Counted from the first letter of the stretch, positions 34,870-44,032 are shown. The stretch: 64,000 bases of DNA from Chloroflexota bacterium (GCA_016189905.1 JACPRP010000001.1:62001-126000); one strand, 5' to 3'. Notes: generated from the sequence alone by a model not told the origin. Numbers and translations are program-made.

Positions 34870-35604
34870 TCAGTCGAAGTTCCAGATATAGTCGACGATC
34901 CGGTCGATCTCTTCGGCCGTACCGATTCTGCCCCACGCGGGCATATAGACCACTCCTGGTCGACCTTGATCCACCAGACTGCCGTGCAGTATCACCGCTC
35001 TAACATTGGCGGGCGAGCCGAACTTTCCGCGAAAATCCGCTCCGCCAAGCTTCGGGATGGTCCTCTGTTCTGGATTAGAAGCGGCGATGTTGCGGATTCC
35101 CCCGACGCCCAGCTCGCCGTGACACTTGCTGCAGGCAAATGAACTGTAAATCTCTTGGCCCGTCCTTGTACCTGGGATCGGTAGGCCCAGGTCCGGCAGT
35201 CCGGCCCTGATATATGCGACGATGTCCCCCATATTTTCGTCGGTGAGAATGCCATTCCAGGCTGGCATGGACGCGACCCCATCTTTCTCGATAATTGCGC
35301 CGTTCTTGATCATTTGGACGAGTGCGCTGTCGAATTGCGGACCTTTGGGAAAGGCTTTCTTGAAGTCGGTTGACACGAGAGACGGCCCGGCAGCGGGCAT
35401 CAGATCGCGTCCTCGCCCTCCCAGGCCGTGGCATTGGACACAGCCATAGTTGACGTAGAACCATCCTCCGTTTGTGACCTCAGCCGAATACTGCACGCCC
35501 TCACCTGACGACGAAGTGCCAGAAACCGTTCCTCGCGAGCATGCGACGATGACGATGGCAGATAAGAACAGTATTAATAACAGTGATCCTCGCCAAACTT
35601 TCAA
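34870..35604 (-). CDS. Diheme cytochrome c lipoprotein (copy A)
   Basis: About 244 aa. Lipobox VIVAC; heme sites CVQCH and CSKCH, with MPAWNG and MPAWG methionines. Strongly similar over its full length to copy B at the other end of the cluster. I use the TTG start nine bases inside the ORF-track GTG because it follows AGAGGTG and lines up with copy B. First gene of the electron-transfer cluster, 65 bases before the ferredoxin gene, and about 440 bases downstream of the two-component regulator. Confidence 0.9.
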   Translation of the reverse strand: MKVWRGSLLLILFLSAIVIVACSRGTVSGTSSSGEGVQYSAEVTNGGWFYVNYGCVQCHGLGGRGRDLMPAAGPSLVSTDFKKAFPKGPQFDSALVQMIKNGAIIEKDGVASMPAWNGILTDENMGDIVAYIRAGLPDLGLPIPGTRTGQEIYSSFACSKCHGELGVGGIRNIAASNPEQRTIPKLGGADFRGKFGSPANVRAVILHGSLVDQGRPGVVYMPAWGRIGTAEEIDRIVDYIWNFD

Positions 35605-36041
35605 TTCACGCACCTCTTTTTGCCGGTTATCGATCCTCGATGTTTCGTTCCTGATCCATGATCTGCAGAACTCAATGAGTGGCGAGAGTGCAACGCTGCA
35701 GCAAGTCCAGCGCAGGCAATCGCAGCAGCGATATCTGTGCAGTTGTATTCTATTTCCGGATTAGTTGGATGCCTATCACCGCAATGAGACTCTTTTGATT
35801 CAGAGAAGGCTGATCTTGAGGCCGAGGAAGTGTGTACTTAGCGCCATACTTGAGGACTAAGATCCTGGTCGTCTTTCTATGACCTCATGTGTAGTGAATA
35901 AGCGACATGAGTTGTCGTGAATTTATGACATCAGGTGACCTGACTGGGTGAAATGGATTAGGCAACATTTAAAGGAAGCACTAACCTTCACGGTGACAAA
36001 GAGACGGGTCTGATGGTCGAATTGAATCCCTAATTGAAGTC
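35605..36041 (-). promoter_or_regulatory. Regulatory gap between response regulator and cytochrome cluster
   Basis: No gene seen. The part nearest the cytochrome gene (TTGCACTCTCGCCA and flanks) is shared with the region upstream of copy B. Further up lies an inverted repeat CTCATGT (35884-35890) / ACATGAG (35905-35911) and two related direct copies of ATGACmTCAkGTG (near 35880 and 35925), plausible response-regulator sites. No consensus -35/-10 pair is evident, as expected for an activator-dependent promoter. Confidence 0.4.
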
Positions 36042-36698
36042 CTAAAGGTTCAACTGGATTACGCCGCGTCGAATAGCGTACTTGATCAAATCCGCGCGGC
36101 TGCGAAGGTTCAGCTTTTCCATTATTCGACTGCGATACGTCTGAATGGTGCTGACGCTGAGCGTCAGCTTGGTGGCGATGTCCTGGTTCGTGAAACCTTC
36201 CGCTATCAGACGAAGGACTTCACGCTCTCGCGTCGTAAGCGACTCGTAGGTGTCCTTTTCCTCCCCGAATCTCAAGCGCCGCAAGTATTCGGTTACCAGT
36301 CGCTTGCCGAGCGAGGGAGGAAAGTAGATCTCACCGCGACATACGGCCCTAATGGCGAGCGGTATCTCGGCCGATGCGGCCCCCTTGAGGACATACCCGG
36401 CCGCGCCGGCGTTTAGGCTGCGAAAGAAGTAGTCGTCGCCATCGTGGACGGTCAGCGTGACCACTTTGGCCGATGGGCAAAGCTTTTGCAGTTGGCGCGT
36501 TGCCTCAATCCCATTCATTCCAGGAATGCCCAGATCCATCACGACCACGTCTGGCTGCAGCTCCACCGTTTTCTTGACGGCCGAATCTCCATCCGATGCC
36601 TCGCCAATAACCTCGATATCCGGCTCGCACTGAAGCAGCAAGCGAATCCCGTCGCGTACAATACCGTGATCGTCAACCACGAGAACTCGAATCTTCAT
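36042..36698 (-). CDS. NarL/FixJ-family response regulator
   Basis: 218 aa. The receiver domain has the phospho-acceptor Asp in VVMDLGIPGMNG (about residue 54) and KVVTLTVHD. The LuxR-type helix-turn-helix is LTTREREVLRLIAEGFTNQDIATKLTLSVSTIQTYRSRIMEKL. GGAGGG lies inside the end of the kinase gene, five bases away, so the pair is cotranscribed. The obvious target is the cytochrome cluster next downstream. Confidence 0.93.
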   Translation of the reverse strand: MKIRVLVVDDHGIVRDGIRLLLQCEPDIEVIGEASDGDSAVKKTVELQPDVVVMDLGIPGMNGIEATRQLQKLCPSAKVVTLTVHDGDDYFFRSLNAGAAGYVLKGAASAEIPLAIRAVCRGEIYFPPSLGKRLVTEYLRRLRFGEEKDTYESLTTREREVLRLIAEGFTNQDIATKLTLSVSTIQTYRSRIMEKLNLRSRADLIKYAIRRGVIQLNL

Positions 36699-36703
36699 TC
36701 CCG

Positions 36704-39025
36704 CTACCCTCCCTCTGCTATCGGAACCTTAATCGTTAACTGGGTTCCCTTTCCTGGTAATGAACGAATGACGAGCGAGCCTCCGAGAAGCTCAACCCGC
36801 TCGCGCATCCCCAGTAAGCCTAGCTGCCTGCCATCGGCAGCGTGTCCCACATCTTCCAGTTGGAATCCCCGCCCATTATCTTCGACAGACGCCATCAGCA
36901 ACCCGTCGGAGCAGCGTAATCTGATCCAGGCCTTTGTAGCACCCGCGTGCTTGGCGATGTTCGTGATGGCCTCCTGCAAGATGCGGTATACCTCAGTTTC
37001 TACTTGAGTGGCCATGCGTTCTTGAAGCCCCAGAATAGATACGTTAACGCGGATATCCTCCACTTCTAAGCGTTGCTGCGCGTATGATCGGATGGCTGCG
37101 CCAAGGCCGATGTCGTCGAGGACGGTGGGGCGAAGGTCCAGGATCATCTGTCGAACGTCGGTCAAGGCGCGCTCGCTCAAAGCTTTCGCCTGTCCCAACC
37201 GCTCGCGCTGGGCGTCAGGAATGTCGGATCGGCCGGCTTCGATAGCTTCCAAGGACATTCTCACAACGGCCAGCGCTTGCGCGAACCCGTCGTGGAGCTC
37301 TCGTGCGATGCGCCGCCTCTCCTCTTCCTGAGCGGTAATGACCTTCATCAACAGTCTGCCGCGCAGCTCCTCTTTCTGCTGAACCTCTTCATAGAGTTGG
37401 GCATTGTCCAGGGCAATCGCCGCCTGGTAGGCGATTGCCTGAAGGGCTTTCAACCCCGCCTGGGAGAAGGAAGAAGGCTCTTTGAAGTCATAAACGATGA
37501 GAATGCCGAGCGTTCCTCGCTTGGCGACCAGGGGAACGCACATGGCGTATTGAGAACCATCCACCGTGAGCCCGGCGGCCTTAAACGTACGGCTGTTTTC
37601 GGGGGTCAGATTCAGGTTTTCGTCCGTCAAGACGCGATCTGGCAGACAAACTGGCCGGCCGCTTTCGAAAACCCTTCCGATCACGCCCTCGCCGGGCCTC
37701 AAACGAGCTTCACGTAAAGCCTCGATGTCGCACCCAAAGCTGGCAACGGGAACGAGCCTGCCGAGGTGCGGCTCAAGCATTACCATCACGCCGGCATCGG
37801 CGTCCGGGCACACGCGCCTGGACTCGGTTAGGATTATGTTCAGCAGTACGGAAAGATCAAGGGTCGAGGTGAATGCCTCTGACGCAGCCAGCAAAGCGGT
37901 TACCTCGCCGGCCCGTTGCTCGGCCTCCTTCTCTAAATCAGCCTCGTACTGTTCCCTCTTATCGATCAGGTCTCGCAGCCTCTGGCGCATAGTCTCCACG
38001 GACTCCGTCAGCGTGCCTATCTCGTCTACCCGCTGCGACCGTGGGATCGGGCTCGCGAGGTCTCCTGATCCAATTCGGGCGGCGGCCAGCGTCAGCGCAT
38101 TTATAGGTTTGACCACGCGGCGGATGTCGACCCAGGCGACGGTGACGGCAACGATGAGCGAAATGGCACCAAAGGCAAACAACTGCCTCTCCAGGTCCTG
38201 GGCCAGGTCTAGCGTTGTGTACAGCGGTTGCTCCATAAGAACTCCCCAGCCAGGTACGCTAACCATTGGCGCATATGCAACGGTGTGCCGTGGCAAGCCT
38301 GGGACGTCGTGCACAACCACACCGGCTCTGCGCTCTCGAAGGAACTGGGCTATTATGTTGGCGTGTACGTTACGCCGATACCTGATACCCGTCTCGCTCG
38401 AGCTCGCCAGCACCAGGTTCTGATTCACGAGCTCCACCGCCACGGCACCCTGGTCAGCCGAGTGAAGCGTGATATGGAAGCCTGTCGCATCAGGATCCAG
38501 TTCTGCCATCAGCACACCGATGATGGCACGGGACTGATTTCGCACGGGGACTGATAAGCAGGCTAACGTTTTCCCCCCGTCTATCTGTGAGCGCCATTCG
38601 GCCACCTGCGGCTCGCCAGTGATTAAAGCTGCCCCGGCCGCCGGATGGGTCAAAAAGAAATCAGTATCATCCGTGGCTAGCTTTGGTGGCTCGCCAGCCA
38701 CGACCTTACCAGACATATCCAACAACCTGATTTCGGCAAAACCCCCAAGGCGTATTGCAGTATCGCGCAGAATTTCCCTTTTTAGCCCCAAGTCGGCATC
38801 CTCTCGCATAATGCCGGGGAACTCGGCGGTTTTCTTGAGGACCCCGATCGAATGATCCATCATGCCATCCAGGTGGCTGGCGATGGCCTCGGCAAGGACG
38901 AGGCGGGCCTCGGCGTCGGCATCGTTGCTCTTGCCGAGCGCCCATCTACCCAGATAGCCAAAAATGAGCATTACCACGAACAGACTCAAAACTACAGTCA
39001 GGATCATCCGGTACTGCAGCTTCAT
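36704..39025 (-). CDS. NarX-like membrane sensor histidine kinase (Cache-HAMP-GAF-HisKA_3)
   Basis: 773 aa. A membrane helix at about 7-28 and another near 285-303 flank an extracytoplasmic Cache-like sensor domain. Then come HAMP (VKPINALTLAAARIGSGDLASPI), a coiled coil, and a GAF domain at about 395-545. HisKA_3 carries the phospho-acceptor His in RRRIARELHDGFAQ near 570, and HATPase_c has VEDNGRGF and GLLGMRERVELLGG. It senses an external ligand, and perhaps a cytoplasmic one through GAF, and phosphorylates the adjacent regulator. Confidence 0.93.
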   Translation of the reverse strand: MKLQYRMILTVVLSLFVVMLIFGYLGRWALGKSNDADAEARLVLAEAIASHLDGMMDHSIGVLKKTAEFPGIMREDADLGLKREILRDTAIRLGGFAEIRLLDMSGKVVAGEPPKLATDDTDFFLTHPAAGAALITGEPQVAEWRSQIDGGKTLACLSVPVRNQSRAIIGVLMAELDPDATGFHITLHSADQGAVAVELVNQNLVLASSSETGIRYRRNVHANIIAQFLRERRAGVVVHDVPGLPRHTVAYAPMVSVPGWGVLMEQPLYTTLDLAQDLERQLFAFGAISLIVAVTVAWVDIRRVVKPINALTLAAARIGSGDLASPIPRSQRVDEIGTLTESVETMRQRLRDLIDKREQYEADLEKEAEQRAGEVTALLAASEAFTSTLDLSVLLNIILTESRRVCPDADAGVMVMLEPHLGRLVPVASFGCDIEALREARLRPGEGVIGRVFESGRPVCLPDRVLTDENLNLTPENSRTFKAAGLTVDGSQYAMCVPLVAKRGTLGILIVYDFKEPSSFSQAGLKALQAIAYQAAIALDNAQLYEEVQQKEELRGRLLMKVITAQEEERRRIARELHDGFAQALAVVRMSLEAIEAGRSDIPDAQRERLGQAKALSERALTDVRQMILDLRPTVLDDIGLGAAIRSYAQQRLEVEDIRVNVSILGLQERMATQVETEVYRILQEAITNIAKHAGATKAWIRLRCSDGLLMASVEDNGRGFQLEDVGHAADGRQLGLLGMRERVELLGGSLVIRSLPGKGTQLTIKVPIAEGG

Positions 39026-39080
39026 TTCAGCCTCGCAATCCAGATCAAAGAGCTGTACCTCTCCCGGAACGTCGACGGAG

Positions 39081-39116
39081 ATGTGTCACCTTACACATTA
39101 TCGATAGACCATTATA
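39081..39116 (-). promoter_or_regulatory. -10 box and palindrome upstream of the sensor kinase
   Basis: TATAAT on the minus strand (39111-39116) without a good -35 at normal distance. Just downstream is ATGTGT-CACCTT-ACACAT, perfect 6-bp arms, a possible operator in the leader. Confidence 0.4.
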
Positions 39117-39198
39117 TCCTTAAAAGCGCCGGATGAGAAGTCTTTATGTCAATTCAGTGTGTTTTCAAATCGGCGCCACAGGCTTCGTCTGCCCTTGC

Positions 39199-39227
39199 TT
39201 GACTTGGGCCGGCGGATAATTTACTAT
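39199..39227 (+). promoter_or_regulatory. Promoter of flippase-like gene
   Basis: TTGACT, 17-base spacer, TACTAT on the plus strand, giving a leader of about 20 bases to the GTG start. Confidence 0.65.
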
Positions 39228-39255
39228 ACCATTGCCGATACGGTTGAGGAATAAG

Positions 39256-40380
39256 GTGCGTTATTCAAAGAGCGAAGGCATCAAACTCGCGGCCGGCACG
39301 GCCTTGAGCCTGACGGCTATCGCGCTCGTGCTGCGCGACGTCGATATCTCGACGATGGCCAGAGCCGTCGCTAACGTGGACTACGGTCTCGCCCTTACGT
39401 CCTTTCTCACCTTCGTCTTGGCCCTTGGCGCGAAGGCCGTCCGGTGGAGCCTGCTGCTTGGCAGTTCTCAGAGTCTTCGCTACTCCAGGGCACTGACCTT
39501 TCTGATCATCGGCCAGATGATCAACGCTGCCTTTCCACTGCGTTTCGGCGAGCTAGGAAGAATCTATCTGGCTGCCGAGAAGGAAGAGGTTTCCGGCGCG
39601 GTGGCCGCCGGGAGCATCGTTCTCGAGAAAACAATCGATGCCGCGATTCTCGTCGTCAGCCTGACAATCATCATGCCGTTGATCCTGACGCCAGCCTGGA
39701 TCATTCAACCCGCGCTGCTTAGCGCAGCCAGCACAGGCACAATGCTGATAGCTGTCGTCCTGGTCCTGCGAAACAGGCGCCGGGCATCGTCGGCGTTGGT
39801 TAGGATACGGCGAGCGGTGAGCGCGCTCGCACGGCGTGCTAGTGTGCCCTCGCAGGCATCAACGCACGACGGCGATCCGAGTGTCATCAGGACTGAAGGA
39901 GAGGCTGCCGCTCTGGATCAGCAGATTAGCGCCCTGTTGTTGGCGATGCGCGAGATCGGCGATCTGCGTCCGGCCGCGGTGATACTGGCCTGGTCGGCGA
40001 TCATCTGGCTGCTATCCGTAGCCACCAACTACCTGGCCTTTCTGGCGATGGGCCTCAACCTACCGCTTCTGGCCGCTATCTTTCTTTTGATCGTTATTCA
40101 GGTGGGGGTGATGGTGCCATCGGCACCCGGTCGCGTCGGCCTCTTTCAGGCCGCGACAGTGCTCGCGCTTGCCCCTTTCTCGCTGGACGCGACCCGGGCG
40201 CTGGGCTACAGTATGCTCCTTTACGCGATCGTCTTCCTACCCGTCGTCGTCGCGGGCCCGCCCCTTCTGTGGCGGGAGCACATAAGCCTGTCCCGTTACA
40301 TCGCTCGAAACGACATTGGCAAGGCGCTGCGTCAATTGGCGACCGCCGCCCGGGGGTCCGGCTCGGAGCAGAAACTATGA
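39256..40380 (+). CDS. Flippase-like / lysylphosphatidylglycerol synthase-type membrane protein (UPF0104)
   Basis: About 374 aa. Several membrane helices, with family segments FLTFVLALGAKAVRWSLLL, MINAAFPLRFGELGRIYLAA, IVLEKTIDAAIL and PSAPGRVGLFQAATVLAL. Members of this family resemble the membrane part of MprF and often accompany glycosyltransferases, perhaps moving lipid-linked products. GTG is chosen for GAGGA five bases upstream. Its stop overlaps the glycosyltransferase start (ATGA). Confidence 0.85.
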   Translation: MRYSKSEGIKLAAGTALSLTAIALVLRDVDISTMARAVANVDYGLALTSFLTFVLALGAKAVRWSLLLGSSQSLRYSRALTFLIIGQMINAAFPLRFGELGRIYLAAEKEEVSGAVAAGSIVLEKTIDAAILVVSLTIIMPLILTPAWIIQPALLSAASTGTMLIAVVLVLRNRRRASSALVRIRRAVSALARRASVPSQASTHDGDPSVIRTEGEAAALDQQISALLLAMREIGDLRPAAVILAWSAIIWLLSVATNYLAFLAMGLNLPLLAAIFLLIVIQVGVMVPSAPGRVGLFQAATVLALAPFSLDATRALGYSMLLYAIVFLPVVVAGPPLLWREHISLSRYIARNDIGKALRQLATAARGSGSEQKL

Positions 40381-41345
40381 TCTCCATCATCGTGCCGGCC
40401 CATAACGCCAGGGATCATATCGGAAACTGCTTAAGTGCTCTGTTGCAGCAGGATGGGCTGCAGGATGACTACGAAGTGATCGTCGTGGATGACGGCTCGA
40501 CGGACGGCACTGAAGACCTGGCCCGAGGCTACGGGGTACGTATTCTCTCCCAGGCCCATCGCGGCCCCGGCGCCGCGCGCAACTATGGCGCCAGCCAGGC
40601 GAAGGGATCGCTGCTCCTCTTCACCGACGCCGATTGCGAGCCCGCCGTCGATTGGGCAACCAGGATGGCTAAGGCTTTCGCTCAGCCAGAGGTCATAGGC
40701 GCTAAAGGCGCTTACAGGTGCCGCCAGAAGGGCCTTGTCGCCAGGTTCGTCCAGGTCGAGTTCGAAGACAAGTACGATCATCTACGCAAGAGCGAGTACA
40801 TCGACTTTGTCGACACCTATTCAGCGGGCTACCGACGGGAGGTCTTGCTCGCTGGTGGAGGTTTCGACCCGAGGTTCCTGCGTGCGAGCGTCGAAGACAT
40901 CGATCTGTCCTTCAGACTGGCAAAGAACGGGTGCAAGATGGTCTTCGTTCAGGATGCGATCGTCTATCATCGGCATCCGGCGACGTTGCGTGAGTACGCT
41001 CGTCGCAAATTCTGGTTCGGATACTGGCGCGTGGTTATCTACCGGCGCTTCCCTGGCAAAGCGCTGGCCGATTCACGGACACCTCTTTCTCTGCGCGTCC
41101 AGGTTACGCTCGCTGGTCTGTTGGTTCCCGCGATCCTCGCCTCCATCGCAACGACGTGGCTACTGGCGCCAGCCATCTTCATGCTCTTCATGGTTTCGAC
41201 CGTACCTTTCACGATCAAGGCCCTCTGTAAGGACCGAGCGATAGGATTGATCGCTCCCTTTATGCTTCTCACACGTGCCCTGGCTCTCGGCGTCGGCCTC
41301 GCCGCCGGTACCATCGGAACGCTCAAACGCGGAGGCAACGTCTAA
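40377..41345 (+). CDS. Glycosyltransferase family 2
   Basis: About 322 aa from MISIIVPAHNARDHIGNCL. GT-A motifs include EVIVVDDGSTDGTEDLA, GAARNYGASQAKGSLLLFTDADC (DxD-like) and ASVEDIDLSFRLAKNG (ED acceptor motif). Two C-terminal membrane segments near residues 250-320 anchor it. Coupled to the flippase-like gene, so it probably glycosylates a lipid carrier. The ORF-track start is 36 codons too early. Confidence 0.9.
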   Translation: MISIIVPAHNARDHIGNCLSALLQQDGLQDDYEVIVVDDGSTDGTEDLARGYGVRILSQAHRGPGAARNYGASQAKGSLLLFTDADCEPAVDWATRMAKAFAQPEVIGAKGAYRCRQKGLVARFVQVEFEDKYDHLRKSEYIDFVDTYSAGYRREVLLAGGGFDPRFLRASVEDIDLSFRLAKNGCKMVFVQDAIVYHRHPATLREYARRKFWFGYWRVVIYRRFPGKALADSRTPLSLRVQVTLAGLLVPAILASIATTWLLAPAIFMLFMVSTVPFTIKALCKDRAIGLIAPFMLLTRALALGVGLAAGTIGTLKRGGNV

Positions 41346-41354
41346 ATCGCGTCC

Positions 41355-42551
41355 CTACCTATCAGACGCGATAAACCGCACCAGCGGATAGATCGCTCGC
41401 TCCCAGGTCAGTAGGCTGCGAATGGCCCGGAAGCGCGGGCGATGCGCTGCCTTGAGGTCAGGCTCGTCGAGCATGGAGTTCAACGCGGCAGCGAGCGCGT
41501 CGGCATCGCCAACTGGAGCAACCTTGCCCAGGCCGTGCGCTTCGACGAACTCGCTCCACGTGTCACCGCTCGACGTGACGATGGGTAGCTCACACCACAC
41601 ATAGTCGAGCAATCGCGTGCGCTGTGCGTAGCGCGTCTCGATAGAGCGCTGGTGGCAACTCACCCCGATGTCTGCCTCAAGGAGATAATTCTGCCGCTCA
41701 TCGTACTCTACCCAACGATCGTTGAAGAAAACGGAACGGCCCAACAAACCTAGCTTTCGGGCAAGATCGACCGCCTGGGAGTACAGACTGAGGTTGGAAG
41801 ACGCCAAGCTCGGGTCTGGATGCTCCTTGCCCATAAAGAACAGCCTGGCCTCGGGGTACGCCGCCGCGACTGTTGTCATAGCTCTGACCAGGACCAGAGG
41901 GTCGAGCCAGGCCCAGATGCCCCCGCCCCAGACGATCACACGATCCCCTTCGCCAATGCCGGGCACCACCCCCTTCAGCACCTGTCTCGTATGCGATGGC
42001 GAAATTTCCGGCAGCCCGAAAGGCACGACGTCGACCAGGTCCCGCAATCCAACCTCGCGCCCATCGCAGTGACCAATCCTGCCAGCAGCGGCCAGCATTC
42101 CCAGCCAGTAATCCCTCTGTCTCTCGTTCGAGCACACAAAGAAATCGCCCCGCCTCAACTGTTCGAGCACCACCACGAGATCTCTGGCGTGGATCACCTG
42201 ACGGTGCGCCGCCCTGCGGAAACGGTGCGCCTCGAAGTTCTCGAACAGGAATGGATCATAGAGATCCACGACCAGCGGCTGAGATACATTCTTCAGAAAT
42301 GGGAACGTCTGCAAGACGTAGCCCTGGACGAGGACGACGTCGGCGGAGGCGAGACATTCGCGAATCACGGTGCCCCTGCCATCGTACGCGACGAGCTGGA
42401 TCTGCGGGTCCGCCAGCATGGTGGCGCGTGGTGTGGCCAGAGTAACATCGGCGTGCCTGGAGAGCGCGCAGGCTATCTCCCAGCACCTGATGCCAGATCC
42501 GGCCATCCGCACGTCCACCATGTGGGACGAGACTATAAGAACCCTGGCCAA
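41355..42551 (-). CDS. Glycosyltransferase (GT4-like), second of a tandem pair
   Basis: About 398 aa. GT-B fold: N-terminal RVLIVSSHMVDVRMAGSGIR, VVDLYDPFLFEN, DFFVCSNERQRDYWLGML, VVPFGLPE, and C-terminal LFFMGKEHPDP and LDYVWCELPIVTSSGD. The ORF begins with GTG overlapping the previous stop, but the overlapping GGAGGTGA is a near-perfect ribosome site for a TTG three codons later, which I use. Clear paralogue of the preceding gene. Sugar and acceptor unknown. Confidence 0.85.
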   Translation of the reverse strand: MARVLIVSSHMVDVRMAGSGIRCWEIACALSRHADVTLATPRATMLADPQIQLVAYDGRGTVIRECLASADVVLVQGYVLQTFPFLKNVSQPLVVDLYDPFLFENFEAHRFRRAAHRQVIHARDLVVVLEQLRRGDFFVCSNERQRDYWLGMLAAAGRIGHCDGREVGLRDLVDVVPFGLPEISPSHTRQVLKGVVPGIGEGDRVIVWGGGIWAWLDPLVLVRAMTTVAAAYPEARLFFMGKEHPDPSLASSNLSLYSQAVDLARKLGLLGRSVFFNDRWVEYDERQNYLLEADIGVSCHQRSIETRYAQRTRLLDYVWCELPIVTSSGDTWSEFVEAHGLGKVAPVGDADALAAALNSMLDEPDLKAAHRPRFRAIRSLLTWERAIYPLVRFIASDR

Positions 42552-42556
42552 CCGCT

Positions 42557-43936
42557 TCACCTCCGAAGCTCAGGCAACTTCCCCCGCAGGTACGAACGCA
42601 TCTCTGCGGCAAGGCCCGCTACCCCACCTACCTTCAGATAGTACAGCGCCCGCCCTGGCATCGCCCAAAACGACGGCAGTGTGGGATCAATCGTGACGCG
42701 AGGGAGGTCATGCTTCGAACCAGCAGGTCGATCTGGCGCTCTTCTTGGGAGCTCGCACCATCGGACCAATGGTAGTGAGGTGACTTCCCAGGAGAGCTCA
42801 CTGGCCGCTTTCTGAGCCTTGTCGTCGAGCGCTTTGCGCAAGTCGGGCGCGGCAAGGAATTCCCGCAGGCTTCGAACTACTTGCTCTACCGTGCTTTCGG
42901 AAACGACCCACCCCAGCGGGAAACGAGAGATCACTTGCGCGTTATTCGGCGTGGCAAGCACTGGCAACCCCGCCCCTACGTAAGCCTCGATTTCAGGGCG
43001 CACCGCGAACCGGGCTGCAAAGCAGTCTTTTTGCAGGCTGATCCCCAGATCGGCCTGTCGCAAATAGCGATTCAAGTCGCCTGTCGCGCAATTTATGAAG
43101 AACGCGTGCCGATCAGTCAACTGCCGCAGATCGCTGGCGTTCTTCGCTGCCGCAACGATGCCAGTCCGTGTCCAATCAGAGCGAGGGGACACGAGAAAGA
43201 GAATCTTCAAAGCAACGGTGCTCTGAACCAGATCGGCCACCGCATGGACCAGGGTAACCGGATCGAGCCACGGCAAGTCGTCGAGAGCCCAAGCCACCAC
43301 CATGTCACCTTCCCGGATTCCGAGGGGGAGATCTGCAAGCGAGCAACTATCAGCTTCAGAGAGCCATCGCTCGATCCCCCACGGCACCACCGCCAGCAGG
43401 TTGCCCAGCGTTTTATCGTCGGCGTAGACGAGCGGATTAACGCGGCCATAGACCGTGAGCATCCCCAGCCAGTAATCGCGCTGAGCCTCGTTAGCACAGA
43501 GAAAGAAATCGCCCACCAGCAGTTGCTCGCGAATCATTGTCTCACGCTCGGCTGCTCGCGCTGCCGGATCGATCGGGCCAGGCCATTGCGATGGATCATC
43601 GGCAATAAGCGGGTCGTAGAGATCCACGACAATAGGCGCAGTGACAGCTATCAAAGATGGCACCTGTCGCAGGACCCTGCCGTCGACGAAGACCGCATCC
43701 ACAGCGCCTCCAAAGCCTGCGTCAGGGGCAACGCTCCTGGCAGCCTCGCTATCGCGCACGCCGTCGTCGATAGAAAACTCTAGTCCCTCTGGTGTGGCGA
43801 AAGCTAAAGCGAAGGATCGGCTGAGGACTTTGCTTAGATGAGCGAGCCGCTGACCGGCGAACAGGCCTCTGTGATGCTGTCGGTTATGGCCGGGGTCAGT
43901 TATCACCAGAATGCTGCCCCTCCCGTCTCGGTGCAC
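42557..43936 (-). CDS. Glycosyltransferase (GT4-like), first of a tandem pair
   Basis: About 459 aa from a GTG preceded by GAAGGAG; the ORF-track start is 16 codons upstream. It shares VVDLYDP, GDFFLCANEAQRDYWLGML and VVPWGIE with the next gene, showing that the two arose by tandem duplication. A C-terminal tail (LYYLKVGGVAGLAAEMRSYLRG) is extra. It probably adds a sugar to the same glycan as its partner. Confidence 0.82.
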   Translation of the reverse strand: MHRDGRGSILVITDPGHNRQHHRGLFAGQRLAHLSKVLSRSFALAFATPEGLEFSIDDGVRDSEAARSVAPDAGFGGAVDAVFVDGRVLRQVPSLIAVTAPIVVDLYDPLIADDPSQWPGPIDPAARAAERETMIREQLLVGDFFLCANEAQRDYWLGMLTVYGRVNPLVYADDKTLGNLLAVVPWGIERWLSEADSCSLADLPLGIREGDMVVAWALDDLPWLDPVTLVHAVADLVQSTVALKILFLVSPRSDWTRTGIVAAAKNASDLRQLTDRHAFFINCATGDLNRYLRQADLGISLQKDCFAARFAVRPEIEAYVGAGLPVLATPNNAQVISRFPLGWVVSESTVEQVVRSLREFLAAPDLRKALDDKAQKAASELSWEVTSLPLVRWCELPRRAPDRPAGSKHDLPRVTIDPTLPSFWAMPGRALYYLKVGGVAGLAAEMRSYLRGKLPELRR

Positions 43937-43974
43937 AGCCCAAGCTCCTTCACAGGATTGAGGAATCAGCAGCA

Positions 43975-44004
43975 ATGTTAGCACAGCATTGCTGACCTTG
44001 TAAA
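43975..44004 (-). promoter_or_regulatory. Promoter of the tandem glycosyltransferase operon
   Basis: TTTACA, 18-base spacer, TAACAT on the minus strand; it overlaps the divergent DUF4012 promoter. Confidence 0.5.
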
Positions 44005-44026
44005 CGCGTCGGCATTATGGCACAAT
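43998..44026 (+). promoter_or_regulatory. Promoter of DUF4012 gene, probably giving a leaderless message
   Basis: TTGTAA, 17-base spacer, CACAAT. The expected start of transcription is at or within a base or two of the ATG, and no ribosome site precedes the ATG. Confidence 0.5.
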
Positions 44027-44032
44027 GCGTGT

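Noticed and set aside
28237-35604. Alternative complex III (act) operon
   Set aside because: Only one NrfD protein, no ActB molybdopterin-like domain, no ActD, and the multiheme protein is a tandem-domain type unlike ActA.
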